A DNA stretch of 64,000 bases from SZUA-442 sp963792405 (GCA_963792405.1 CAWBVU010000006.1:186001-250000); one strand, 5' to 3'. Positions 49,555 to 58,793 are shown, counted from the stretch's first letter. Numbers and translations are program-made. Notes: generated by a model not told the origin, from the letters alone.

Positions 49555-50009
49555 GCGTCCCTCCCGTACAGGTCGAGGAGCTGCACGCGCACGTTGTGGA
49601 GGCGCTTGACGGCCTCGTGGGCGACGACGCGCATCAGCTCGCCTTCGAGGGCGCCATCGGCGGTGCACCTCGCCAACACCGCGGCCGCGTCGAACTCGGC
49701 GAGCACGGTGTCCGACAGCGCCACGGCCGTCCACTGCCAGCGATAGGGGGGCATGATCCAGCTCAGCCCCACCAACGCGCCGGGTCCGAGCGTCTGGATG
49801 GTGATCGGGCGCCGACCCGGGCTCGTGATGCGCAGGGCGACCGTGCCCTCCACGACGACATAGAACCGCTCGGCGGGGTCGTCGGCCCTGAAGATCGTGG
49901 CGCCTGCCTCGTAGCGAGCCTCCTCGGCCATGGACTCCATGACCTCGAAGCAGCGTTCATCGAGTGGCTCGAAGAGCGGACTGCGTGTGCGCCAATCGTT
50001 CAGGTTCAT
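49551..50009 (-). CDS. Cyclic nucleotide-binding-domain protein of the hydrogenase operon
   Basis: 152 residues made of a single cNMP-binding (CRP-type) beta-barrel: GATIFRADDPAERFYVVVEGTV, TIQTLGPGALVGLSWIMPP, then a C helix. There is no DNA-binding helix-turn-helix, so it is not a full CRP/FNR regulator. The phosphate-binding Arg-Ala signature is not evident. Overlapping starts and stops with hyhB and hyhG show it is an integral operon member. It may regulate the enzyme directly. Confidence 0.8.
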   Translation of the reverse strand: MNLNDWRTRSPLFEPLDERCFEVMESMAEEARYEAGATIFRADDPAERFYVVVEGTVALRITSPGRRPITIQTLGPGALVGLSWIMPPYRWQWTAVALSDTVLAEFDAAAVLARCTADGALEGELMRVVAHEAVKRLHNVRVQLLDLYGRDA

Positions 50010-51133
50010 GCCACCACCTCGGTGTTCGTCATCAGGTCGGCGATCTCTGCGGTGATGTCGATGCCGACGGGGCACCACGTGATGCACCGGCCACAGCCGA
50101 CACATCCCGACGACCCGAACTGGTCGTACCAGGACGCCAGTTTGTGGGTCATCCACTGCCGGTACCGCGACGCCGTCGACGCCCTCACCGGGGTCCCGTG
50201 CAGGTTGCTGAACTCGAGGCTGAAGCACGAGTCCCAGCGCCGGGTCCGCGACGCCGACCCGGTCAGGTCGGTGGCGTCCTCCACCGTCGAGCAGAAGCAC
50301 GTCGGGCACACGAGGGTGCAGTTGGCACACCCGAGGCATCGCTGGGCGATCGATGCCCACATGGCATCGTCATCCCGATCGTCCAGAAGTGCCTTCGTCC
50401 GGTCCTCGGGCATGCGACGTCCCATGTGGGCTGCCGTGTCGGCCACGATGGCCTCCACGCGGGTGTGGTCGTCGTCGCGGATCGCCCTTCCGCCGAGCTG
50501 GGCGAGGATCTCCGACCCGGCATCGGAGCCCGACTCCACCACGAACTCGTGGCGTGCGCCGTCGAGGACCTCCGTCACGACGAGGTCGTACCCATCCGTC
50601 GCGCTGGGCCCGGTTCCCATCGACGTGCAGAAACAGGTGGCGCCGGCCACGGCGCAGTTCACCGCAACCGTGAACGCCGAGGCCCGCCGTGTCGCATACG
50701 CGGGATCCGCATAGGCGCCGTCGAGGAACACGACGTCCTGGACCGCGGCCGCGGCGAGCTCGCACGGCCGCACACCCACGAAGGCAAGGGGGACCTCGGG
50801 AAGCGGACTCGAGCGGAACACGAGCCCGCCCTCGGTGCGATCGGCCGTCAACAGCACCTGATGCGGAGGGAAGAGGAACGACTTCAGCGAACGGGGACCA
50901 ACGGTGTACGCGAAGTACGCCTCGTCGTCGCGCCGGTGGATCCCATACCGCCCGGCCTCCTGGTCGTCGCCCCACCCGATGGGGAGCTCGGAGGTGTCGG
51001 TCACGTCGTCGAGGACGATGGTCCCCTCCACTGCCACGGGCGCGACGACGTGGAACCCCCGGTCGACCAGGAGGGGGATCAGGGCATTGAACTCGTCGGT
51101 TCCGAGGACTCGTCCGATGGTCGATGCCGTCAT
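50006..51133 (-). CDS. hyhB: Hydrogenase 4Fe-4S electron-transfer subunit beta
   Basis: 375 residues. The N-terminal domain (VGVRPCELAAAAVQD) resembles the sulfhydrogenase beta/HdrA-like fold. Two [4Fe-4S] motifs follow: CLGCANCTLVCPTCFC (about 267-282) and CVGCGRCITWCPVG (about 346-359). It relays electrons between gamma and the catalytic dimer. The ATG at 51133 is chosen because GGAG lies five bases ahead; a GTG two codons upstream is possible. It is the first gene of the operon. Confidence 0.88.
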   Translation of the reverse strand: MTASTIGRVLGTDEFNALIPLLVDRGFHVVAPVAVEGTIVLDDVTDTSELPIGWGDDQEAGRYGIHRRDDEAYFAYTVGPRSLKSFLFPPHQVLLTADRTEGGLVFRSSPLPEVPLAFVGVRPCELAAAAVQDVVFLDGAYADPAYATRRASAFTVAVNCAVAGATCFCTSMGTGPSATDGYDLVVTEVLDGARHEFVVESGSDAGSEILAQLGGRAIRDDDHTRVEAIVADTAAHMGRRMPEDRTKALLDDRDDDAMWASIAQRCLGCANCTLVCPTCFCSTVEDATDLTGSASRTRRWDSCFSLEFSNLHGTPVRASTASRYRQWMTHKLASWYDQFGSSGCVGCGRCITWCPVGIDITAEIADLMTNTEVVA

Positions 51134-51243
51134 TCGCACTCCGTCCTGGTGTCGAGTGGGCGCACCACGGCCGGTGCACCGTCGCCGGTGCCCGTGCGGT
51201 CCCTCGGGATCCCATGGCCTCGCCCGATCCCGGCACCATCTAT

Positions 51244-51267
51244 CTAAATCCTTAGTTCCAGTCTAAG
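51244..51267. promoter_or_regulatory. AT-rich divergent promoter region with overlapping inverted repeats
   Basis: Between hyhB and the DMT transporter gene the sequence becomes AT-rich. CTAAATCCTTAG (51244-51255) overlaps CTTAG-N7-CTAAG (51251-51267). Such a dyad in a shared intergenic region could be an operator controlling both directions. The regulator is not encoded nearby. Confidence 0.45.
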
Positions 51268-51287
51268 CTATTCATGAGGTGATGTGA

Positions 51288-52250
51288 ATGCAGATGTCGA
51301 AGCTCCAGGGAACAGCCGCACGCAGGCGCACCGGCGTGCTGCTCGCACTCTCCACTGCGGTGATCAGTGGCGTCGCCGTGTTCGTGAACGGATACGGCGT
51401 CCGCGCATGGGCCGGAACGGCCGACGCGACGACCTACACCACGTTCAAGAACATCGTCGCAGCCGTCACGATCCTCGCCGTGGGTGTCATCGCCGCGTCG
51501 CGGGGGTCCTCGGACGCACCTCGACGACCCTCGGGTCGCTGGGAGTGGGTCGGGCTCTCGCTGGTCGCCGTCCTCGGCGGCGCCCTCGCTTTCGCGCTGT
51601 TCTTCGAGGGCCTGGCCCGTGCCTCGTCGGTGCAGGCGGCGTTCATCCACAAGACGCTGATCGTCTGGGTCGGCATCCTCGCGGTCGGCCTCCTCCGGGA
51701 GAAGGTCGGCGTGATGCACATCGCCGCGATCGCCCTCCTCATCGCAGGGCAGCTCCTCCTCGCCGGCGGGCTCTCGGAGGTGGGCTTCGGTGCGGGAGAG
51801 GCGATGATCCTCGCGGCCACCCTGCTCTGGTCGATCGAGATCGTGATCGCGAAGCGGCTGCTCGCCACGACATCGTCGGTGACGGTCGGCATCGCGAGGA
51901 TGGCGGGCGGCTCCCTCGTCCTCGTCGCCTACGGCATGCTGTTCGGCGGTTTCGCCGCCATGGCGAGCGTCAGCGCGGCGCAGGCTGCATGGGTCCTCGC
52001 CACGGGCGTCGTCCTCGCCGGCTACGTCGTCACCTGGTACGCCGCGCTCGCCCGCGCCCAGGCGATCGACGTCACGGCGATCCTGGTCGGCGGGGCGGTG
52101 ATCACGGCTGCCCTGCAGTCGGTCGTGCGCGGCGCCCCTCTCGGCTCCATCGCGGGGCTCGGCCTGATCACCCTGGGTGTGGTCCTCGTCGTCCTGACGA
52201 CGGTGGCGATGCCCCGCCGCAGCCTCGACACGGTGGATCCCGTGACATGA
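51288..52250 (+). CDS. EamA-family (DMT superfamily) transporter
   Basis: 320 residues, ten hydrophobic helices in two EamA halves (about 15-150 and 165-305). Typical features are the Arg-Trp-Ala-rich first half (GYGVRAWAGTADATTYTTFK), LFFEGLARASSVQAAFIHKT and LWSIEIVIAKRLLA. Substrate unknown; relatives export amino acids or metabolites. GAGGTGAT lies just before the ATG. The stop overlaps the next gene (ATGA). It is divergent from the hydrogenase operon across a palindromic region. Confidence 0.82.
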   Translation: MQMSKLQGTAARRRTGVLLALSTAVISGVAVFVNGYGVRAWAGTADATTYTTFKNIVAAVTILAVGVIAASRGSSDAPRRPSGRWEWVGLSLVAVLGGALAFALFFEGLARASSVQAAFIHKTLIVWVGILAVGLLREKVGVMHIAAIALLIAGQLLLAGGLSEVGFGAGEAMILAATLLWSIEIVIAKRLLATTSSVTVGIARMAGGSLVLVAYGMLFGGFAAMASVSAAQAAWVLATGVVLAGYVVTWYAALARAQAIDVTAILVGGAVITAALQSVVRGAPLGSIAGLGLITLGVVLVVLTTVAMPRRSLDTVDPVT

Positions 52251-52975
52251 CGGCGGGCGCCGAGCTCTTCGCGAGGTACGCATTCCCTCCGAACGTGCTC
52301 GGCTACTGCGGGCCTGACGGCCAGTCGTGGGCGGACACGATCGAAGGAGACGGCGACGGCGGAGGAGCGGTCGCCGAGGCGACCAGGGTCGTGCAGCAGT
52401 TCGAAGGGGCATGGCCCTACCTGGAGATCATCGGGGGGCTCGCAGGCCTCGATCCCCTCGACGAGCGAGTGGTCGAGGCCTACTGGATCGGCAACGACCT
52501 CATCGACGGTATCGATGTGCTCACGTGGGGCAACTCGATCGACGAGCGCTTCCGCGGACGCGCAGGCCAGGCGTGGACCGCCCTATCCGACACGATCCCC
52601 GAGGGCCGACCCAACCACGCCTTCCACGTCTTCTGCGTCTATCCGTGGGTCGGCCTGCTGCGATCCGGGCACGCCGATCATGCCCTCGAGGTGATCGACC
52701 GCTGCCGCATCCGGTGGGGCAGGGTCGTCACCACCCAGGGGGCCGACGTGATCGTCGAGAGCAGGCACCTCACCTGGGATGGCACGGACCTCGGCCTGGG
52801 CGAACCAGGCACCGAGACCGTGCAACGCACGACCGGAGGTCCGCCGGTGCGTCCCGGTGACCTGGTGTCGCTCCACTGGCACCATCTCTGCGACGTGATC
52901 GACGACCGTCAGGTCGCACGCTTGCGTGCCGAGACGGCACGCCATCTTCGGCTGGTCGCGGCATGCGCGGCGTGA
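52247..52975 (+). CDS. DUF6390-like protein
   Basis: 242-residue soluble protein starting MTAGAELFARYAFPPNVLGY. YIGN-type core EAYWIGNDLIDGI, NHAFHVFCVYPWVGLLR and the C-terminal SLHWHHLCDVIDDRQVARL are seen. From memory this matches DUF6390, a family found beside [NiFe] hydrogenase genes in actinobacteria, which agrees with its position. Several conserved His and Cys could bind metal. Overlap with the transporter gene implies cotranscription. The biochemical function is unknown. Confidence 0.6.
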   Translation: MTAGAELFARYAFPPNVLGYCGPDGQSWADTIEGDGDGGGAVAEATRVVQQFEGAWPYLEIIGGLAGLDPLDERVVEAYWIGNDLIDGIDVLTWGNSIDERFRGRAGQAWTALSDTIPEGRPNHAFHVFCVYPWVGLLRSGHADHALEVIDRCRIRWGRVVTTQGADVIVESRHLTWDGTDLGLGEPGTETVQRTTGGPPVRPGDLVSLHWHHLCDVIDDRQVARLRAETARHLRLVAACAA

Positions 52976-53325
52976 GCTGGCGGCGGCGCTCGAGCGCTGA
53001 CGGTCGAGATCGATGTCGCTTGGGAGTTCCTGCTCCTACCGATCCCGCTCACCGGTTGGGCCGCCAGGCCCGGCCCCGATTGCATCCCCATGGGAACCCG
53101 ATCGGGTGCTGCGGCCTCCAACTCGTGAAGACCTTCACACACAGGTTTCTGCCGGTAGGGCGCACCTCTCTCTCCACTCCTTCCTCCCGCGTCCCTCCGT
53201 CAGGAACGGCGGTCGGTCGATGGCCCACCCATCGCCCCGACCGCCGGACACCCCGCCCGATCCCCCTCGGCGCGGGGTGTCTCGCGTCCGGGCCTGTCGT
53301 AGGCTGGAGACCGAGGAGGGACGAC
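52976..53325. other. Intergenic region upstream of the epoxide hydrolase gene
   Basis: 350 bases without a convincing gene; in-frame extensions of the hydrolase lack coding character. TAGGCT at 53300-53305 is a possible -10, and GAGGAGG at 53312-53318 is the ribosome-binding site of the next gene. Confidence 0.45.
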
Positions 53326-54180
53326 ATGCGGATGATCGAGACGGGTGACGTGACGCTGTCGGTCGAGGACGTCGGGGAAGGGCCGGCAGTGGTGCTGCTG
53401 CACGGCTTCCCTGAGCTGGCGTACTCGTGGCGGCACCAGATCCCCGCCCTCGTCGACGCCGGCTACCGCGTCGTCGCGTTCGACCAGCGCGGCTACGGGG
53501 CCTCATCCAAGCCCACCGACGTTTCGAGCTACGGCCTCATGCACCTCGCCGACGACGTGGTCGGCGTGCTCGATCGGCTCGGCATCGACACGGCGACCGT
53601 GGTGGGGCACGACTGGGGCAGCATCGTCGCCTACACGACCGCACTCGTCCACCGCGACCGCGTCGACCGTGTCGTGTCCCTGAACGTGCCCTACAGGGGC
53701 GCCTGCTGGGGATTCCCGACCATCTCCTACATCCGCGAGCACATGCCAGACCGCTTCGGGTACGTCCTCATGTTCCAGGAGCCCGGTGCGGCCGAGGCCG
53801 GGTTCGAGGCCAATCCCGCCCAGTGGCTCACGGCCTTCTACGTGGCGGGGGCGCGCGGACGTGTGGCCCTCACCGATGAGGAGTTCGGCGTCTACCGGGA
53901 TGCCTTCACGGCGGGCGGGATCACCGGCCCCGTGAACTGGTACCGGAACATCGATGCCAATGCGGAACGGCTCGGGCACCTCCTCGACGCCACGATCGAC
54001 CAACCCTCGCTCCTGATCGCCGCCGACTCGGATCCCGTCCTGCCGCTCGCCCTCACCGAGGGGATCGAACGCTGGATGCCGAACGTGAAGCGGATCGTGG
54101 TGGACGACTGCGGCCATTGGACACAGCAGGAGCAGCCGGACGCGGTCAACACCGCACTGGTCGATTGGCTCGACTCGTGA
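53326..54180 (+). CDS. Epoxide hydrolase-type alpha/beta hydrolase
   Basis: 284 residues. The oxyanion motif LLHGFPELAYSWRHQ (HGFPE), nucleophile Asp in VVGHDWGSIVAY, acidic residue in ADSDPVLP and His in CGHWTQQEQP form the Asp-His-Asp triad of epoxide hydrolases. Cap-domain tyrosines are plausible in GFPTISYIREHM and TAFYVAG. Physiological substrate unknown. Strong GAGGAGG site before the ATG. The 3' end overlaps the acyltransferase start (GTGA). Confidence 0.85.
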   Translation: MRMIETGDVTLSVEDVGEGPAVVLLHGFPELAYSWRHQIPALVDAGYRVVAFDQRGYGASSKPTDVSSYGLMHLADDVVGVLDRLGIDTATVVGHDWGSIVAYTTALVHRDRVDRVVSLNVPYRGACWGFPTISYIREHMPDRFGYVLMFQEPGAAEAGFEANPAQWLTAFYVAGARGRVALTDEEFGVYRDAFTAGGITGPVNWYRNIDANAERLGHLLDATIDQPSLLIAADSDPVLPLALTEGIERWMPNVKRIVVDDCGHWTQQEQPDAVNTALVDWLDS

Positions 54181-54923
54181 GGTGGATCCGTGACTGGGTG
54201 ACGTCCATCATGACGCTCGCGGCCTTCGGGTATGTCCTGGTGAAGGGGGAGATCATGGGCCGCCTCGCCCTCCGACGTTCGATGGACGCCTACGAGGCGT
54301 CGGTGGGTCGCCTCCAGTACGACCTCATCCGGGCGTTCCGCCTCTCGGGTGTCGAGGTGGCCGTCGAGGGTGTCGACCGGGTCCATGGCCGTCGCGGGTA
54401 CATCTTCGTGTCGAACCACCAGAGCATGTTCGACATCCCCATCTTCGGGGGGATCCTCAGGGACCACAAGGCCAGGTACGTGGCAAAGCGATCCCTGGCG
54501 AAGCGGATCCCCTCGGTGTCGCTCTATCTCAATCGTGGTGGCAATGCCGTCATCGATCGGGGTGATCCCGCCCAGGCGGTCGAGGCGATCACGAGGATGG
54601 GGCAGATGTGCCAGGAGCGCGACGTGGCCGCGGTCATCTTCCCCGAGGGGACCCGATCCCGCGACGGGTCGCTCGGCGGCTACCGGACGACGGGCCTCGC
54701 CGCGCTCATGGCGGCGGCCCCCGACCTGCCGATCGTCCCCACCGTCATCGACGGGTCGTGGCAGGTCTTCGAGCACAACATGTTGCCCGTTCCGTACGGC
54801 GTCGGCGTGCGAGTGCGGTTCGGGGACCCGATCCCGAGAAGCCCGACGCTCGACGCCGACGACGTGGTCGGCATCTGCACGACCTTCGCCGAGGAGACAC
54901 TCGCAGAGTGGCGGAAGGTGTGA
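54177..54923 (+). CDS. 1-acylglycerol-3-phosphate O-acyltransferase (PlsC-like)
   Basis: 248 residues. A hydrophobic N-terminus (about 8-22) anchors it to the membrane. Acyltransferase motif I VSNHQSMFDIP (NHxxxxD), motif II around YLNRGGNAVIDRG and motif III FPEGTRSRDGSLGGYRTTG are clear, with motif IV IVPTVIDGSW. It acylates lysophosphatidic acid in phospholipid synthesis, or a related lysolipid. The GTG overlaps the hydrolase stop. Confidence 0.9.
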   Translation: MRWIRDWVTSIMTLAAFGYVLVKGEIMGRLALRRSMDAYEASVGRLQYDLIRAFRLSGVEVAVEGVDRVHGRRGYIFVSNHQSMFDIPIFGGILRDHKARYVAKRSLAKRIPSVSLYLNRGGNAVIDRGDPAQAVEAITRMGQMCQERDVAAVIFPEGTRSRDGSLGGYRTTGLAALMAAAPDLPIVPTVIDGSWQVFEHNMLPVPYGVGVRVRFGDPIPRSPTLDADDVVGICTTFAEETLAEWRKV

Positions 54924-54952
54924 GCGCGGTCCCGACTGATACGCTCAGGTCC

Positions 54953-55999
54953 ATGGAAGACGTACGCATCGGCCTGTTCATCGACTACGAGAACCTCGCG
55001 ATCGGCGCGAGGGAGGATCTCGGCATCCAATTCGACTTCAAACCGATTGCCGACGCGCTCGCCGACCGGGGGAGGGTGGTCGTCCGGAGGGCGTACGCCG
55101 ACTGGTCGCGGTTCGAACCGGACCGCCGCATGCTCACGGACAATCACGTCGAGCTGATCGAGATCCCGCAGCGCAAGGGCGCGGTCCGCAAGAACGCCGC
55201 CGACATCAAGATGGCGGTCGATGCGGTCGAGCTCGCCCTCGAGCGGGACTACATCACCACGTACGTCGTGTGCACCGGTGACTCGGACTTCAGTCCGCTC
55301 GTGCACAAGCTCAGGGAGCTCAACAAGCAGGTCATCGGCGTCGGGCTCAAGGCATCGACGTCGGCCCTCCTGCCGCCGGCATGCGACGAGTTCCTCTTCT
55401 ACGAGAATCTCGACGGTGTCGACGTCCCTCAGGCCAGGGTCGTCAGGAGGGGCACGGACGACAAGCCGTCGGCGAAGGCCCAGGAGCACGTCGACCAGAA
55501 GGACCTCGCCGGTCTCGACGAGGCGATCACTCGCACCCTCGCGGGCCTCCAGCGCTCCGGCGAGACGCCCGTGCGGTCCTCCGAGCTCAAGCGTGCGCTC
55601 CTGCGGAAGGACTCGACGTTCTCGGAGGCCGACTACGGCTTCCGGTCGTTCGGGGAGCTGCTGCGCAATCTGTCGGCGCGGGGGCGCCTGGTGCTCGCCG
55701 ACTCCGCACGCCAGGGAGACCCGGTCGTGGCGTTCCCCGAGGATGGGCGGGGCGAAGCGGCGGCGTTCGACCTGCTCGCACGAACGGTCACGAAGCTCGG
55801 CAAGGGGGCACCGGTGCCCCTCAGCGGCCTCAAGGACGAGATCCGGAAGGCGGATCCGGTCTTCAGCGAGAAGCAGCTCGGGTACAGCGGCTTCCTCCAG
55901 TTCGTGCGGGCCGCGAGGGCCAACGGGGTCGTCGAGCTCGACTATGACGAGGACTCGGGAGCCTATGCCGTCCGCGTGGTGCAGGAGGGCAGCGCCTGA
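54953..55999 (+). CDS. NYN-domain nuclease-like protein with two OST-HTH/LOTUS domains
   Basis: 348 residues. The N-terminal NYN (PIN-like) domain (about 1-150) carries Asp residues in LFIDYENLAIG, AYADWSRFEPD, AADIKMAVDAVELA and CTGDSDFSPLVHKL. Two OST-HTH/LOTUS winged-helix repeats follow (about 185-260 and 270-340: VRSSELKRALLRKD, VPLSGLKDEIRKAD). Such proteins probably bind and cut RNA; eukaryotic MARF1 has a similar layout. TACGCT at 54940-54945 is 7 bases before the ATG, fitting a leaderless transcript. Confidence 0.88.
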   Translation: MEDVRIGLFIDYENLAIGAREDLGIQFDFKPIADALADRGRVVVRRAYADWSRFEPDRRMLTDNHVELIEIPQRKGAVRKNAADIKMAVDAVELALERDYITTYVVCTGDSDFSPLVHKLRELNKQVIGVGLKASTSALLPPACDEFLFYENLDGVDVPQARVVRRGTDDKPSAKAQEHVDQKDLAGLDEAITRTLAGLQRSGETPVRSSELKRALLRKDSTFSEADYGFRSFGELLRNLSARGRLVLADSARQGDPVVAFPEDGRGEAAAFDLLARTVTKLGKGAPVPLSGLKDEIRKADPVFSEKQLGYSGFLQFVRAARANGVVELDYDEDSGAYAVRVVQEGSA

Positions 56000-56062
56000 G
56001 CGGATGGTTCGCACTCCGGCCCACGCCGAATTACACTTCTGTCATTCAGCGTGGAGGCGGAG

Positions 56063-56446
56063 ATGGCGGTCGCAGTAGCCGAACCGAGTACCAGTGTCGA
56101 CTTCGTGACCGGCGCCGTGGTCGCGAACTACCGGGCACGCGTCGAGCCGGCCGTCGAGGTCACCATCGCCGAGCTGATGGACGCCCCGCGTGACGTCGGG
56201 GCGATCCGGGCCGTCATGGCGCCTGCATCGCATCTCGTGGAGGTGGTCCTCGACGACGAGACCCCGCTCGAATCGATGGCGGGTGTCGCATGGCAGCTCG
56301 AGCGTGACGGCCTCCACCTCAACGTCCTCGTGGGCCTCGCGAGGCTGGGGGACGCCCACACCGAGCTCCGCGGCGCACCCTGCATACTCCAGGGCTGGTG
56401 GTTCGAGGACGACGACGTGCAGTTCGCCGGCTTCGAACGGCCGTAG
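56063..56446 (+). CDS. Protein of unknown function (127 residues)
   Basis: Small soluble alpha/beta protein with segments FVTGAVVANYRARVEPAVEV, LVEVVLDDETPLESMAGVAW and WWFEDDDVQFAGF. No family recognised. The ATG at 56063 is preferred to a GTG at 56051, because GGAGG lies 7 bases ahead of it. It sits between the NYN gene and a HAD gene on the same strand. Confidence 0.6.
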   Translation: MAVAVAEPSTSVDFVTGAVVANYRARVEPAVEVTIAELMDAPRDVGAIRAVMAPASHLVEVVLDDETPLESMAGVAWQLERDGLHLNVLVGLARLGDAHTELRGAPCILQGWWFEDDDVQFAGFERP

Positions 56447-56481
56447 CGGTGCCCGCGGCATCGTGAGGATGACCCGCTGAC

Positions 56482-57429
56482 ATGCCCCCACCCCTCCACA
56501 CCCAGACGGTCATCGCATTCGTGTGGGACTTCGATCGGACCCTGATCCCCTCCAACATGCAGGACCCGATCTTCGAGGAGTACGGCGTCGACAAGGGCAT
56601 GTTCTGGGCCGAGGTCGACGGGCTGGTCGACCACTACGCACGAGAAGGCGTCATCGTCCAGCGGGACACGGCCTACCTCGGCCACCTCCTCACCTACGTG
56701 CGGGAAGGGATCCTGAAGGGTCTCTCGAACGAGAAGCTGCGCGACCTCGGCGGCACGCTCGAACCGGTGCCGGGCATGCCGGGCTTCATGGCGGCCGTGC
56801 GCGACCACGTCGCGGAGATCCCCGAGTTCGCAGGCGAGGGGATCACGGTGGAGCACTACATCGTGTCGACCGGGCTTCGTCCGATGATCGAGGGGAGCGT
56901 CTTCGCCGACGTGATCGACGGCATCTGGGCGAACACCTTCATCGAGGCCGTCGCCGAGCCCGGATACCTGGAGCGGCTCCCCGTCGTGCATCCCCCCGGG
57001 CCCATCACACAGGTCGGGTACAGCATCGACAACACCTCCAAGACGAGGGCGCTGTTCGAGATCAACAAGGGTGTCAACAAGAACCCCGACCTCGATGTCA
57101 ACGCGAGGATGTCCGAGGACCAGCGCCGCGTGCCGATGAAGAACATGGTCTACATCGCGGACGGGCCGTCCGACGTCCCCGCATTCTCGATCCTCAACGG
57201 CGCCGGAGGCCGCACCCTCGGCGTCTACACGCTCGGTCCCGACGACAACCACCGCAAGGTGAAGCAGCTCCAGGAGCAGGGGAGGATCCAGGGGATGGCA
57301 GAGGCAGACTTCCGGCCGGGGAAGCCCGCCTACCTCTGGCTGATGGACACCCTCGAGCAGATCGGGCACGAGATCGTCGAGTCGCGTCGCCAGGCCTTCG
57401 GGTCGATCAGGAACCCTCCGGGCCACTGA
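56482..57429 (+). CDS. HAD-superfamily phosphatase-like protein
   Basis: 315 residues. Motif I is FVWDFDRTLIPSNMQ (nucleophile Asp and +2 Asp; Arg replaces the common Gly), motif II lies in HYIVSTGLRPMIEGS, and motif IV reads MVYIADGPSDVPAF. A long helical cap (about 25-110) is inserted after motif I. It resembles serine phosphatase-like HAD enzymes; the substrate is unknown. It is the next plus-strand gene before the 3-hydroxyacyl-CoA dehydrogenase. Confidence 0.78.
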   Translation: MPPPLHTQTVIAFVWDFDRTLIPSNMQDPIFEEYGVDKGMFWAEVDGLVDHYAREGVIVQRDTAYLGHLLTYVREGILKGLSNEKLRDLGGTLEPVPGMPGFMAAVRDHVAEIPEFAGEGITVEHYIVSTGLRPMIEGSVFADVIDGIWANTFIEAVAEPGYLERLPVVHPPGPITQVGYSIDNTSKTRALFEINKGVNKNPDLDVNARMSEDQRRVPMKNMVYIADGPSDVPAFSILNGAGGRTLGVYTLGPDDNHRKVKQLQEQGRIQGMAEADFRPGKPAYLWLMDTLEQIGHEIVESRRQAFGSIRNPPGH

Positions 57430-57505
57430 CGCCGGCCGGACTGTCGGGCCCGCACCACCTAGCATCGGCGGTGAGACATCGACGGTGTGACGGAGGATGA
57501 TCGGC

Positions 57506-58363
57506 ATGGGCATCGACAGGGTCGGGGTGGTCGGTGGTGGCCAGATGGGTGGCGGCATCGCAGAGGTGTGCGCGAAGTCGAAGGTCGACGTGGTCGTGGT
57601 CGAGGTGACCGAGGAGCTCGTCGCACGCTCGCGGGGGGCGATCGAGGCCTCCCTCGCCAAGGCGGTCGACAGGGGCAAGGTCACGCCGGACCAACGCGAC
57701 GAGGCCCTGGAGCGCCTCGCCTTCGCGACGGACCTCGACGCCCTGGCCGACCGCGAGCTGGTGATCGAGGCGGTCGTCGAGCGCCTCGACGTCAAACGCG
57801 ACCTGTTCGCCCTCCTCGATGGCATCGTCACCTCCGATTCCGCCATCCTCGCGACCAACACGTCGTCGATCCCCATCGCCCAGATCGCCTCTTCCACGAC
57901 GAGGCCTGCGTCCGTCGTGGGCATGCACTTCTTCAACCCTGCCCAGGTGATGCCCCTGGTCGAGATCGTGTCGTCGGTCGTGGCCGACCCCATGCAGGTC
58001 GAACGGGCCGCCGCGTTCGCCTCGGGGGTGCTCGGCAAGACGGTGGTCCATGCGAAGGACCGCGCAGGGTTCATCGTCAACAAGCTCCTGTGCCCCTACA
58101 TCTTCGAGGCGATCAGGATGTACGAGGACGGTTTCGCCTCGAGGGAGGACATCGATGCGGCGATGGTCAACGGTGCGGGCTATCCGATGGGCCCGCTGAC
58201 CCTCTCGGACCTGATCGGCAACGACACCATGCTCGCGGTCGCGGACGCGTTCATGGCCGAATACCAGGATCCGCGGTATGCGGCGCCCCCCCTGCTGCGC
58301 CGCATGGTGGAGGCGGGCCTCCTCGGACGGAAGTCGGGAAGGGGCTTCTACGACTACGGCTGA
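57506..58363 (+). CDS. 3-hydroxybutyryl-CoA (3-hydroxyacyl-CoA) dehydrogenase
   Basis: 285 residues, standalone enzyme oxidising (S)-3-hydroxyacyl-CoA with NAD(P). Rossmann loop VGVVGGGQMGGGIAEVC, catalytic-site segments ILATNTSSIPIAQIA and VGMHFFNPAQVMPLVEI, then FIVNKLLCPYIFEAI and the helical C-terminal domain ending SGRGFYDYG. The ATG at 57506 gives a better ribosome-site distance (GGAGG nine bases ahead) than the ATG at 57497. It takes part in beta-oxidation or the butanoate pathway. Confidence 0.92.
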   Translation: MGIDRVGVVGGGQMGGGIAEVCAKSKVDVVVVEVTEELVARSRGAIEASLAKAVDRGKVTPDQRDEALERLAFATDLDALADRELVIEAVVERLDVKRDLFALLDGIVTSDSAILATNTSSIPIAQIASSTTRPASVVGMHFFNPAQVMPLVEIVSSVVADPMQVERAAAFASGVLGKTVVHAKDRAGFIVNKLLCPYIFEAIRMYEDGFASREDIDAAMVNGAGYPMGPLTLSDLIGNDTMLAVADAFMAEYQDPRYAAPPLLRRMVEAGLLGRKSGRGFYDYG

Positions 58364-58373
58364 GCGCCGTCGA

Positions 58374-58793
58374 TCATCCTGCGTCGACCCTGCGGGCGCC
58401 GTTGGACTCGAGCATGCGGGCGAGCTGGTCCTTGGGCACGAGACCCTGACCCCGCCAACGCGGCGGGAGTGGACGCCCACCCTGGCCGCCGGACGACCGC
58501 TGCTTCGAACGCTTCGAGGCCTTCGGGGTGCCCGAGCCGAGGAGGACCATCGTCGGCGTCGCCCTGATCTTGTAGCGGGCGATGGCATCGGGCATCCGGG
58601 TCACGTCGGCCTTGACGACGTGCGCGCTCGAGCCGTACTCGCGTGCGAGCTCGTTCATGATGCCGTCCATCACCTGGCACGGGGCGCAGCCCACCTGGTA
58701 GAAGTCGACGAGCACGGGCTTGCCCGTGCGTGCGAGCTGGTCGATCTCGGCGAGGGACGTCACTTTTGCTGCTCTGGGTCGCTTCGCAAACAT
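58374..58793 (-). CDS. Thioredoxin-like protein
   Basis: 139 residues. Thioredoxin fold with redox motif GCAPC (CxPC type), the strand PVLVDFYQ before it, and cis-Pro region IRATPTMVLLG. After about residue 90 the sequence is basic and low-complexity (KASKRSKQRSSGGQGG), unlike ordinary thioredoxins, then ends with a short helix. It is cytosolic. It is divergent from the TPP-enzyme gene. Confidence 0.85.
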   Translation of the reverse strand: MFAKRPRAAKVTSLAEIDQLARTGKPVLVDFYQVGCAPCQVMDGIMNELAREYGSSAHVVKADVTRMPDAIARYKIRATPTMVLLGSGTPKASKRSKQRSSGGQGGRPLPPRWRGQGLVPKDQLARMLESNGARRVDAG

